Source: Paenibacillus piri
Lineage (GTDB): Bacteria > Bacillota > Bacilli > Paenibacillales > NBRC-103111
Assembly: GCF_004354045.1 (NCBI RefSeq)
Contig: NZ_SMRT01000011.1
Coordinates: 124,001 to 188,000, forward strand
DNA length: 64,000 bases
Direction of reading: 5' to 3'
Under the pieces are notes generated by a model that was given only the letters and a program-made list of their open reading frames with translations, did no database searches and was not told the DNA's origin. Positions 1-7,700 of the stretch are shown piece after piece. The first letter of the stretch is position 1, and each line of letters begins with the position of its first letter. A program made the translations under genes and the position numbers.

Positions 1-347
1 GTATCCCGGGGGAGATGGACGAGGCGGCGCGAATGGACGGATGCGGATTTTTCGGCATTTATTGGCGAATTATATTGCCGCTATCCAAGCCGCTGCTCGG
101 CATCATCGCAATCCAAACGTTTATGCATGCGTGGAACGATTTCTTGCGGCCGCTGATTTTTATTCATTCCGCCAAAAATCAGACCGTGGCGCTGGCGCTG
201 CAGTCGTTTACGGCCGATTACGGGATGACGCCGTGGCATTTGCTCATGGCCGCTTCGTTGTTTGCTCTGCTGCCATGCATTTTGTTGTTTTTCTTCGCGC
301 AAAAATATTTTATTCAAGGCATCGTCATATCCGGCGTCAAAGGGTAG
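1..347 (+). CDS. Carbohydrate ABC transporter permease, C-terminal part (MalG-like)
   Basis: The gene enters from the left edge; only the last ~115 residues are present (codons in phase from base 3). The visible part holds the cytoplasmic EAA loop (MDEAARMDGCG), which docks on the ATPase, followed by two hydrophobic segments and the C-terminal ending ISGVKG that is typical of MalG-type permeases of the CUT1 sugar importers. A sugar-binding lipoprotein follows 46 bases downstream, so the two probably belong to one importer. No ATPase gene is visible; CUT1 systems of Bacillota often use a shared MsmX-type ATPase encoded elsewhere. The substrate cannot be read from the sequence. Confidence 0.93.
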   Translation, partial: IPGEMDEAARMDGCGFFGIYWRIILPLSKPLLGIIAIQTFMHAWNDFLRPLIFIHSAKNQTVALALQSFTADYGMTPWHLLMAASLFALLPCILLFFFAQKYFIQGIVISGVKG

Positions 348-393
348 ACCTTCGCGTTGCAACAAACACACCATTTTTCAGGGAGCTGATCGT

Positions 394-1761
394 ATGAACA
401 AACAAATCGCGGCGTGTGCCGCATGCAGTCTGATTGTGCTCGTCAGCGCCTGCTCTGCGCCGTCATCCGGCGGATCGGGCGGCGCTAATAAGAGCGGCAA
501 AAACGAAGTGGTCGAATTGAAATGGCTGATGCGCAGTAATCCGGTCGAAAACAAGTGGGAGAAAGAAACCGTGATCGAAAAGTTTCAAAAGCTGCATCCG
601 AACATCAAAGTCAATCTGATCGTCGTGCCAAGCAACGAGGTCGATCCGAAGCTGGCTACGATGGTTGCGGCGGGAGACCCTCCCGATGTTTTCTCCATGT
701 GGGGTGAATCCGGCTTCAATGAGTATTATAATAAAGGCATGCTGCTTGAGCTGACCGATTATATTAAAAAAGATATTACCAAGGACGACTTTATTAAAGG
801 CATGTTCGATATATACGCCGTGGACGGCAAATATTACTCGGTGCCTCAAGTGACCAATTTCGGGCAAATGCTGGTGTACAACAAAGATTTGTTTAAAGAA
901 GCCGGCTTGCCCGATCTGCCTACCCGCTGGGACGACAAGTCGTGGACATGGGACAAGATGGTCGAATACGCCAAAAAGCTGACGAAAAATTACGGTCAGG
1001 GCGTCAATGCGCAATACGGCATCGCACCGACTTATGAGGCTCATCAAATCGCCTATATGTGGGGAGCCGATCCGTTCCTGCCCGAGCATTACAAAACCGG
1101 GTTCGCGGAAAAAAGCCGGCTGGACGATCCTGCGGTCATCGAGGGGCTGCAGGCTACCGCGGATTTGGTCTATAAGGACAAGGTCGCGCCGACTCCGGCC
1201 GAAACGAAAACGTTGGAGCAGATGGGCAATATATTCGCCACCGGAAAGGTGGGCATGTCCGTCGTGCTGCCGACGCAAGCCTATGGCAACTTGAAAAACG
1301 TGCCGTTTAAGTGGGGACTGGCGCCCTTGCCGACAAAGAAGGACAACAAGACGGCTCTCTTTAACGGCGCCTGGTTTATCGCCAAAAAGAGCAAGCATCC
1401 GGAGGAAGCGTGGGAGCTAATCAAATATTTGCTGACTCCCGAAAATGCCAAGGACATGAGCGAAATTACCGGTTTTCTCGTCCCGCATAAAGACGCGGTG
1501 GAGACATGGCTGGATCTGTTTGTCAAACCGACGGGCATGACGAAAGACCAGCTGAGAGAAGTCATTACGGGAACGCCTTCCAATTCCGTCGAAAACGTCA
1601 ACCATCTGTTCGCCAATTTCAGGGAGATGAGTACGACGCTCAAGCAGGGACTGGACCCGTTATGGACCGGGAAAGCGACGGCCGAGGAAACGGTCAAGCA
1701 AGTGAAGCCCAAGGTGGATGCCGTTCTCAAACGAACCAACGACAGCAAGGATAAAAAATAA
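394..1761 (+). CDS. Sugar ABC transporter substrate-binding lipoprotein
   Basis: 455-residue extracellular solute-binding protein of the family that serves CUT1 sugar importers. The start at 394 follows a GGAG site and gives a short lipoprotein signal peptide whose lipobox LVSAC puts the lipid-modified Cys near residue 21; a longer in-frame reading upstream has no signal peptide. The Ser/Gly-rich tether after the Cys, the AAGDPPDVFSMWGE-like segment and the YNKDLFKEAGL motif are typical of the family. It lies behind the permease end and is followed by a strong hairpin, so it is the last gene of that transcript. Substrate unknown. Confidence 0.92.
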   Translation: MNKQIAACAACSLIVLVSACSAPSSGGSGGANKSGKNEVVELKWLMRSNPVENKWEKETVIEKFQKLHPNIKVNLIVVPSNEVDPKLATMVAAGDPPDVFSMWGESGFNEYYNKGMLLELTDYIKKDITKDDFIKGMFDIYAVDGKYYSVPQVTNFGQMLVYNKDLFKEAGLPDLPTRWDDKSWTWDKMVEYAKKLTKNYGQGVNAQYGIAPTYEAHQIAYMWGADPFLPEHYKTGFAEKSRLDDPAVIEGLQATADLVYKDKVAPTPAETKTLEQMGNIFATGKVGMSVVLPTQAYGNLKNVPFKWGLAPLPTKKDNKTALFNGAWFIAKKSKHPEEAWELIKYLLTPENAKDMSEITGFLVPHKDAVETWLDLFVKPTGMTKDQLREVITGTPSNSVENVNHLFANFREMSTTLKQGLDPLWTGKATAEETVKQVKPKVDAVLKRTNDSKDKK

Positions 1762-1779
1762 GGGCTGGAGGAATCTTTC

Positions 1780-1825
1780 GAGACTGTCGATGAATCCCGC
1801 AATTCATCGACAGTCTCCGTTCCCC
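1780..1825 (+). terminator. Rho-independent terminator after the binding-protein gene
   Basis: A perfect 16-bp inverted repeat (1780-1795 and 1802-1817, arm GAGACTGTCGATGAAT) with a 6-base loop, followed by a pyrimidine-rich CGTTCCCCCTTT tail. The stem is very stable but the T-tract is poor, so termination may be partial. Confidence 0.75.
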
Positions 1826-1849
1826 CTTTAAATAAGGAGGCTGATGCAC

Positions 1850-2599
1850 ATGTCGACATCCGGATTTTACGATCAAATGTCCGATTATTATCATCTGATT
1901 TATCCCGATTGGCCGAACAGTATCCGGCGTCAAGCCGGACATCTGGATGCCATCCTGACCGAGCATTGCCGTTCCGGCGGCAGGCAGCTATTGGATGCAG
2001 CCTGCGGTATAGGGACGCAGAGCCTGGGACTGGCGATGCTGGGCTACGAGGTGACCGCATCCGATATTTCCCCCAAATCGGTGGAACGGCTGCTGCGGGA
2101 AGCCGCCGACCGCAGACTTAGCCTGAACGGCTCGGTGGCGGATATGACCCGGGCTTATGAACATCACCAGCGGCAATTCGATGCGGTGCTGGCATGCGAT
2201 AATGCAGTGCCTCATTTGCTGAGCGACGAGCTCATCGTGCAAGCTTTTGAGCAATTTTATCGGTGCACCCGGGACGGCGGCTGCTGCATCGTATCGGTCA
2301 GGGCCTACAGCGGAGAACCCCGCTACGACACCGTGTTTCAGCCTTATGGCATCCGCAGCTTCCAGGATAAAAAGCTGATCCTTTTTCAAGTGCAGGAGTA
2401 CGAAGGCATTCAGTATAATGTTAGCATGTATTTTATTGAAGACGGTCCTTCGCCATGTCCGACCTATGTGATGAAAAGCAGGTATTATGCCGTAACCGTC
2501 GACAAGCTCGCTTCACTGCTGCGTCAGGCGGGATTTCGGGAGGTGGTGCAGGCGGACGATGCGTTTTTTCAGCCTGTCCTGATAGGATTAAAACGATAG
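1850..2599 (+). CDS. Class I SAM-dependent methyltransferase
   Basis: 249-residue Rossmann-fold methyltransferase. Motif I (LLDAACGIGTQSLGLA) binds S-adenosylmethionine; the acidic residue after beta-2 (VTASDIS) and the later ACDNAVPHL strand fit the Methyltransf_25/11 group. Two in-frame ATGs exist (1844, 1850); the AAGGAGG site ends at 1840, so 1850 has the better spacing. The stop codon overlaps the ribosome binding site of the sulfatase gene, indicating translational coupling. The methyl acceptor is unknown; the co-expressed sulfatase and nearby sugar-binding proteins suggest a modified-glycan context, which is an inference. Confidence 0.85.
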   Translation: MSTSGFYDQMSDYYHLIYPDWPNSIRRQAGHLDAILTEHCRSGGRQLLDAACGIGTQSLGLAMLGYEVTASDISPKSVERLLREAADRRLSLNGSVADMTRAYEHHQRQFDAVLACDNAVPHLLSDELIVQAFEQFYRCTRDGGCCIVSVRAYSGEPRYDTVFQPYGIRSFQDKKLILFQVQEYEGIQYNVSMYFIEDGPSPCPTYVMKSRYYAVTVDKLASLLRQAGFREVVQADDAFFQPVLIGLKR

Positions 2600-2610
2600 G
2601 AGATGAATCG

Positions 2611-3972
2611 ATGATGGCGACATTGCAAGCATCCGAACGTCGCAAGCAAAATGTGATTTGGATCTTTGGAGACCAGCACCGGGCCCAGGCGCTCGGCTGT
2701 AACGGCGATCCGAACGTATTAACCCCCAATATTGATAACTTGGCCGCAGCCGGAGTAAATTTTGACCGCGCCTTAACCGGGTTTCCGTTATGCTGCCCAT
2801 CGCGCGGAACGCTTTTGACCGGCCGGTACGCCCATAAGGTTGTTCCGGGCCACGAATATCAGCTGCCGGCGGAGCAGCCGACGATCGCAAACGTGCTGAA
2901 CGATAACGGCTATCATACCGCTTATTTCGGCAAATGGCATCTGGACGGCTTTCACGAACGGGAAGGGCGGGCGGCCTTTCACATCATCCCGCCCGAACGA
3001 AGGGGCGGCTTTCAGGAATGGGTCGGCTACGAGAACAATAACAGCCAGTGGGACTGCTGGGTACACGGCGGGGAAGGGGAGCATGCGTTCCATCGGAGAC
3101 TTCCCGGATTCGAAACGGATGCGCTGACCGACATGTTTATCTCATATATCAAGAACCGAGGTCAAAAACGGGCTGCCGGGGAGGATCAGCCTTTTTTCGC
3201 CGTATTGTCGGTTCAGCCTCCCCATGATCCGTACATAGCTCCGAGCGAGATGAGGGGCAGGCATAATCCCGCCCGCGTCCAGCTGCGGCCGAATGTGCCG
3301 CAAATTCCAAGGCTGCTCCAGCAGGCCCGCAATGAACTGGCCGGCTATTACGCAATGATCGAGAATCTGGACTGGAATGTCGGAAGAATCCGGGCGGCTC
3401 TGGACGATTTGGGACTTGCCTTCGATACGCATATCGTATTTTTCAGCGATCATGGCGATATGCACGGCTCCCAGGGGCAGTTTAGGAAAACGAGCCCATG
3501 GGAGGAATCGATCCGCGTCCCTATGATCATCAGCGGGGAACAGCCCTTCTACGGCAGAAAAACGGGAAGATCCCCCGTCTTGTTCAGCAATGTGGATATC
3601 GCGCCGACCACGCTTGGACTGTGCGGCATCAATAAGCCGGACTGGATGGATGGAACGGACTACTCCTCCAGACGGATTGGCGCGCGTTCTTCGGACAACG
3701 AACCGGATTCGGCCTATTTGCAATGCGTCGTTCCGACAGGTCACGGCCACAGTGTCGACAGAGCGTGGCGCGGAATCGTGACGAATGATGGCTGGAAATA
3801 TGTTTGCTTCGAACAGCTACCATGGCTTATGTTTAATTTGAACGAGGATCCGTACGAGCAGTCGAATCTGGCTCATAACTCGGCTTATCATGCAGAACGC
3901 AAGAAGCTGAACGACAGGCTGCAGGAATGGATTGATGCGACGGGAGATCGGTTTGCTTTGCCGACATATTAA
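2611..3972 (+). CDS. Type I sulfatase (arylsulfatase/alkaline phosphatase superfamily)
   Basis: 453-residue sulfatase. The signature C-x-P-S-R is present at residues 61-65 (CCPSR), so Cys61 would be oxidised to the catalytic formylglycine; it is followed by GTLLTGRYAHK as usual. The metal-binding FGDQHR segment near residues 19-24 and FFSDHGDMHG further on complete the active site. No signal peptide is visible, so a cytoplasmic location is likely, acting on imported sulfated sugars. The start at 2611 follows AGGAG with 8-base spacing and the gene is coupled to the upstream methyltransferase. The maturation enzyme (FGE or anSME) is not in this window. Confidence 0.92.
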   Translation: MMATLQASERRKQNVIWIFGDQHRAQALGCNGDPNVLTPNIDNLAAAGVNFDRALTGFPLCCPSRGTLLTGRYAHKVVPGHEYQLPAEQPTIANVLNDNGYHTAYFGKWHLDGFHEREGRAAFHIIPPERRGGFQEWVGYENNNSQWDCWVHGGEGEHAFHRRLPGFETDALTDMFISYIKNRGQKRAAGEDQPFFAVLSVQPPHDPYIAPSEMRGRHNPARVQLRPNVPQIPRLLQQARNELAGYYAMIENLDWNVGRIRAALDDLGLAFDTHIVFFSDHGDMHGSQGQFRKTSPWEESIRVPMIISGEQPFYGRKTGRSPVLFSNVDIAPTTLGLCGINKPDWMDGTDYSSRRIGARSSDNEPDSAYLQCVVPTGHGHSVDRAWRGIVTNDGWKYVCFEQLPWLMFNLNEDPYEQSNLAHNSAYHAERKKLNDRLQEWIDATGDRFALPTY

Positions 3973-3995
3973 CAGCGCAGGATGGAGGATGGGGA

Positions 3996-5294
3996 ATGAA
4001 ACGCATCATAAGTGGAATCTGTCTGTACCTTTCTTTACTGCTGCTTATGAGCCTAGTATCCTCATGCTCCGTTCCTCAGGTGGAGCGTTTCGAAAAGTCG
4101 GAGCCGTCTGCGTGGGTGGACGGAAGTCCGAAAGTGATACGGTTCTGGATGCGCGGAAATGAGAGCAGCGAGCTTTCCGAAAGTTTCCGGCAAGATATGC
4201 TTGCCTATGAGCTGAGCCATCCGGATATAAAAATCGAGTACGATTTTATTGCGTACCCGGATGTCGAGTCAAAGTGGAATACGGCCTTCGCCGGCGGAAC
4301 GGCTCCCGATTTGTTTGAAATCGGCATTATTAATCTGGCGTCGCGGGCTAATTTAAATCAGCTTGCCCCGCTTGATTCATATATTCAGGCATGGGTGGAC
4401 CGTAAGGACATACCCGAACCGGTATACCGGTTCGGATCTTATCAAGGGCATATATACGGGCTTGGCTATATGTACGCTCCGAATATATTCGTGTACCGCA
4501 AAGATTTTTTCGAAGAAGCCGGATTAAATCCCGATCATACGCCCAAGAGCTGGGATGAGCTGCTGGACTATGCGTCCAAGCTTGCGCTGAAGGATGACGG
4601 GCGTTTGACCCGGGGCGGATTTGTCATCCCGCGTCAGGGCGGCGAATTTTGGCTCGAAATATTCGGAAGGCAGAATGGTAACGAGATTGTGGATGAAAAT
4701 GGGATGATTCCGGTCTTCGATTCGCCTTCTGCTGTCGAGGCTGTCCAATATTTGCTCAAGCTTTTGCCTTATTCTGCCACCTATAACAGTCTGAACGGGG
4801 AAAAAAATCCGTTTCTGCTGAATAATGCCGCGATGACCTACATGCCTGCGGAAGATATCAACGCCCTGCTTCGCGCCAAGCCCTCCCTGAAAAATCATAT
4901 CGGCGCCGCCGGGGATGTGCCCGGCAAGCGGCATTCGACGTTTAACGGACTCCGGCTATTCGCTATTTCCAATTCGAGCCGGCACAAGTCGGAGGCATGG
5001 GATGTCATTCAATTTTTAATGAGCCGGGAACGGATGCGGACACGCATGAAAGCGATCAATGTGCCGGGAACGCGGGAGTCGCTTATTCCCGAATTTGTCA
5101 GCCTCAGACCCGAGCTGAATTCGGCGATCATGGATGCCGTCCGCATCGGGACTGGCCGTCCGAATCTGACTTGGTCGCCGCTGTATGAGAAATACGCCCG
5201 TAGGGGCTACGAAGAAGCGATTTTCCAAACGAAGCCGCCAGAGCAAGCGTTAGGCGATGCCGTCAAGGAGCTTCTGAAGGAAATCGGCCGGTAA
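3996..5294 (+). CDS. Sugar ABC transporter substrate-binding lipoprotein, second copy
   Basis: 432-residue solute-binding lipoprotein with lipobox LVSSC (Cys at about residue 24). It carries the family features TAPDLFEIG and YRKDFFEEAGLNPD. It starts 24 bases after the sulfatase and ends before a clear terminator, so methyltransferase, sulfatase and this protein form one transcript. It is only distantly like the 394-1761 protein, which argues for a different ligand rather than a recent duplication. A sulfated or methylated sugar is a reasonable guess from the neighbours but is not shown by the sequence. Confidence 0.9.
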   Translation: MKRIISGICLYLSLLLLMSLVSSCSVPQVERFEKSEPSAWVDGSPKVIRFWMRGNESSELSESFRQDMLAYELSHPDIKIEYDFIAYPDVESKWNTAFAGGTAPDLFEIGIINLASRANLNQLAPLDSYIQAWVDRKDIPEPVYRFGSYQGHIYGLGYMYAPNIFVYRKDFFEEAGLNPDHTPKSWDELLDYASKLALKDDGRLTRGGFVIPRQGGEFWLEIFGRQNGNEIVDENGMIPVFDSPSAVEAVQYLLKLLPYSATYNSLNGEKNPFLLNNAAMTYMPAEDINALLRAKPSLKNHIGAAGDVPGKRHSTFNGLRLFAISNSSRHKSEAWDVIQFLMSRERMRTRMKAINVPGTRESLIPEFVSLRPELNSAIMDAVRIGTGRPNLTWSPLYEKYARRGYEEAIFQTKPPEQALGDAVKELLKEIGR

Positions 5295-5348
5295 CAGGAA
5301 GTTAAATGGAAGGACGTAAATGTACAGCTACATACCTATTTTACGCTG

Positions 5349-5386
5349 AAAAGCGACGGCAGAGCTGCTTCTACCGTCGCTTTTTA
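5349..5386 (+). terminator. Terminator after second binding-protein gene
   Basis: 11-bp perfect stem (AAAAGCGACGG at 5349-5359 with CCGTCGCTTTT at 5374-5384), 14-base loop, T-run on the + strand. The A-run before the left arm makes it potentially bidirectional. Confidence 0.85.
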
Positions 5387-5617
5387 TGTGCACCGATCGG
5401 TCGGTGCGTGGGCACGTTATTCCATGAGAATGCAGCAATAATTATTTATTAACATCATTAAACATAATAGTATATATCATTAAATATTACTATCATTAGA
5501 TAAATATCAGCGGTTGTATTGATAACCCTGAATGCGGTAGATTTGCCAAACAGGATGAAATCTATACAATTAAATAGACGGTAACAATAAAGCTGCTTAA
5601 AAAGTAGCGGATAAAGG
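5387..5617. other. Intergenic region with a short palindrome
   Basis: No gene is seen. A palindromic GCACCGATCGGTCGGTGC lies at 5390-5407, resembling a TetR-type operator, and the AT-rich stretch 5450-5505 contains the heptamer ATCATTA several times. A promoter for the DUF2809 gene must lie here, but no convincing -35/-10 pair was identified. Confidence 0.35.
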
Positions 5618-5623
5618 ATGATA

Positions 5624-6010
5624 ATGATGAAAGCACGAATGCCGTATTTCATAAGTGTGATCATTTGTATCGTATTAGGATTAGGCTCAAGAACCTATTC
5701 CGGCTTATTGCCCGTGTTCATTGCCGAACATGCCGGGGACATGCTGTGGGCAAGCATGGTCTATTTCGGATTTCGGTTTCTTTTCACAAGTAAAAGTTTG
5801 GCATGGGCGGCGGCAGGCAGTCTCCTGTTTAGCTTTGGCATTGAATTCAGCCAGCTCTATCAAGCCGAATGGATCGTGAAGCTGAGGCATACATTATTGG
5901 GAGCTCTGATCATTGGCAGAGGTTTTTTGACGCTCGATTTAATTCGATACGCTCTGGGCGTTACAATCGCTTTTGGGGTGGACAAGTTCGGGCTGCGACG
6001 CAAATCGTGA
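5624..6010 (+). CDS. DUF2809 family membrane protein
   Basis: About 128 residues with four predicted hydrophobic segments and the family features GLGSRTYSGLLP near the N-terminus and FGIEFSQLYQAEW in the middle, which identify DUF2809 proteins. Function unknown; the family is a small integral membrane protein found widely in bacteria. Start chosen at 5624: the ATG at 5618 directly abuts the AAAGG ribosome binding site (5613-5617), while 5624 or 5627 have normal spacing. It stands alone and is followed by its own terminator. Confidence 0.8.
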   Translation: MMKARMPYFISVIICIVLGLGSRTYSGLLPVFIAEHAGDMLWASMVYFGFRFLFTSKSLAWAAAGSLLFSFGIEFSQLYQAEWIVKLRHTLLGALIIGRGFLTLDLIRYALGVTIAFGVDKFGLRRKS

Positions 6011-6029
6011 TAAAACTGTATTCGAACCG

Positions 6030-6063
6030 AAGTCGATGTCGTTCCAGACATCGGCTTTTTTCG
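6030..6063 (+). terminator. Terminator after DUF2809 gene
   Basis: 11-bp stem with one G-U pair (6030-6040 with 6047-6057), 6-base loop GTTCCA and a T-run. Confidence 0.85.
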
Positions 6064-6141
6064 TTCGCGCAACCTTGACAAACGCGCATATCCCGGGGGA
6101 CGGCGAAGCCGCTTGTCCTTGAGCAAGCGGATTCATTCCAT

Positions 6142-6864
6142 TCAATCGGCAAATGATTCAGGCATAAGCTCCAGCACCTGGCACAGCTCGACCAGTTGAT
6201 GGATGCCGCGCACCTGCTGACGGTTGCGCTCATGAATCGTCAGGATCGCTTGCTCCGTCACCTTTTTCGCTTGCTCGAAGTTTTGGTGTTCCGCGGCTTG
6301 AACGATTTCTTTCATTCTTTGCAAAAAATAAACGGTGCTCCGCAATGTGCGGATGAGTAAAATTTTACGAATGTGCACCGGTGTGAACAGCCGATAACCG
6401 TTCTCCGGATCGCGCTCAGGTGTGAGCAGACCTTCCTTCTCCCAATGACGGATCGCTGACGTCGCAACGCCAGTGAACGCGGCGGTTTCGCCAATCGTCA
6501 TTCGATTTTTCGGCTTTTTATTGGCCAGTGGCGGGAGCTCGAGGTTTTGCAGCAGCTCGAGCGTCCGGTCCGCTGCTGCTTTCTCAAGATGCAAATTGGA
6601 CTGTTCCTTGTTCACAAGCCAAAAGGCGGCATCAAGCTCGTCATGCTGAATGGACCGGAGCACCTCGCAGGTGACGGCGACCCCAAACCCGGGAAACATG
6701 GCGCGCAAACAGCGAAAATATGCCAAATGCACCTTCGTATAAAGACGGTAGCCGTTATCGGCACGGGCAGGGGCCGGAACGACTCCCCATGATTCATAAT
6801 GGCGTAAAGCGCTCGTACTGATATCCAGCTCTCTCGCAATGTCGACAGGTCTATAATATTGCAT
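6142..6864 (-). CDS. Transcriptional regulator with two tandem MerR-type HTH domains
   Basis: 240 residues. The first MerR domain covers residues 1-70 (YYRPVDIARELDISTSALRHYESWGVV ... NGYRLYT), the second about 120-195 (MTIGETAAFTGVATSAIRHWEKEGLL ... NGYRLFT). Both have the HTH plus wing pattern. The C-terminal ~45 residues are a short helix, with no obvious effector domain. The start at 6864 is set by an AAGGAGG site just upstream; a longer reading (to 7014) would run through the promoter. MerR proteins usually carry one DNA-binding domain and dimerise; two in one chain is unusual. The target is unknown. Confidence 0.85.
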   Translation of the reverse strand: MQYYRPVDIARELDISTSALRHYESWGVVPAPARADNGYRLYTKVHLAYFRCLRAMFPGFGVAVTCEVLRSIQHDELDAAFWLVNKEQSNLHLEKAAADRTLELLQNLELPPLANKKPKNRMTIGETAAFTGVATSAIRHWEKEGLLTPERDPENGYRLFTPVHIRKILLIRTLRSTVYFLQRMKEIVQAAEHQNFEQAKKVTEQAILTIHERNRQQVRGIHQLVELCQVLELMPESFAD

Positions 6865-6898
6865 CCCTAGACCTCCTTCGAAATGACTTGGAGGCTCC

Positions 6899-6927
6899 AC
6901 TATACCAGAACCGGCCGCACCGTGCAA
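6899..6927 (-). promoter_or_regulatory. Sigma-A-type promoter of the double-MerR gene
   Basis: On the minus strand: -35 TTGCAC (6922-6927), 17-bp spacer, -10 TATAGT (6899-6904). The position supports the start at 6864 and excludes longer N-terminal readings. Confidence 0.65.
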
Positions 6928-7097
6928 ACACTCGAGAAAAACATTAAAGCTGCTTGACATGGAAGATAGTTTTATATGAAGGGAATTCGAATGAAACTTT
7001 CTCACTTGCATCAATGTTGTAAAGTAAAAAATAAGGAGCCTTTAATCAGAAAAGCTCCTGTGCAACTTCATTTCAAGAGAGGAGGAAACGGAATACT

Positions 7098-7499
7098 ATG
7101 AACATCTCCCATATTGCTCCACTTCCAGAAGAGTACCTGGCATTAAGAAAGGCGGCAGGTCTTAATTCCAAGGATGATTCGACAGCCAAAACGGCATTGT
7201 CAAACTCGATATTATCGGTCTGCATAAGAAACGATGAATCCGAGCTTATCGCTATGGGGAGAATGATTGGCGATGATGCGTATGTATATCTCATTGCCGA
7301 CATGATCGTCCATCCGTCCTGCCAAAGCGAGGGCTTGGATGAAACCGTAATGATGGAAATAATGAAGTATTTGGATCGCAGCGCTCCCAAAGGCGCGGAT
7401 GTTATATTAATGTCCGATATACAGGCCATGGCGTTGTATAAAAAGTTCGGTTTTGAGCTGACTTATCCGAACTCGCTAAGCATGCGCAGAACGATATAG
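7098..7499 (+). CDS. GNAT family N-acetyltransferase
   Basis: 133-residue single-domain GNAT acetyltransferase. It has the usual order: IAMGRMIGDDAYVYLIADMIVHPSCQSEGL (beta-4 and the acetyl-CoA pyrophosphate loop region) and ALYKKFGFE near the C-terminus. The Q/R-x-x-G-x-G/A loop is degenerate (QSEGLDE), so CoA binding may be altered. An AGAGAGGAGG site precedes the ATG. Substrate unknown. Confidence 0.85.
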   Translation: MNISHIAPLPEEYLALRKAAGLNSKDDSTAKTALSNSILSVCIRNDESELIAMGRMIGDDAYVYLIADMIVHPSCQSEGLDETVMMEIMKYLDRSAPKGADVILMSDIQAMALYKKFGFELTYPNSLSMRRTI

Positions 7500-7588
7500 A
7501 GCGGGTTGGAGAAATTGTGTAAAAAAATGAATCCATAATCTGTTTTATACGTAGAGAAATGTAAATAAAATACCCGTTTTATTGGAGG

Positions 7589-7648
7589 AGCCTGTCACCT
7601 TGGATTTGCTATGTCCGCATAGCTGCTAAGGTTGCAGGCTTTTTTTGC
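7589..7648 (+). terminator. Large hairpin with T-run before the antiporter gene
   Basis: Arms AGCCTGTCACCTT (7589-7601) and AAGGTTGCAGGCT (7628-7640) pair except for a central mismatch; a 26-base loop separates them and seven or more T follow. It could simply end the GNAT transcript, but it lies within 60 bases of the antiporter start, so an attenuator for that gene is possible. It matches no riboswitch class known to me. Confidence 0.65.
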
Positions 7649-7700
7649 ATTTTTTTTAAAAATTTAACTCATGATATGAAGAAGAGGAGTGACAGAACGC

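Noticed and set aside
463..1398. Long minus-strand open frame opposite the first binding-protein gene
   Set aside because: It mirrors a well-supported lipoprotein gene, has no ribosome binding site and no family-like sequence. The same holds for long minus-strand frames at 13354-14262, 14609-15457 and 18044-18883.
5390..5407. TetR-type operator GCACCGATCGGTCGGTGC
   Set aside because: No TetR gene is nearby and the palindrome is short; kept only as a note in the intergenic entry.
7589..7648. Riboswitch before the cation antiporter
   Set aside because: I compared it by eye with fluoride, c-di-AMP, guanidine, preQ1 and Mg2+ leaders and found none of their conserved cores. Kept as a terminator.
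7689..7700. GTG start of the antiporter
   Set aside because: The GTG overlaps the AAGAGGAG ribosome binding site; ATG 7701 fits.
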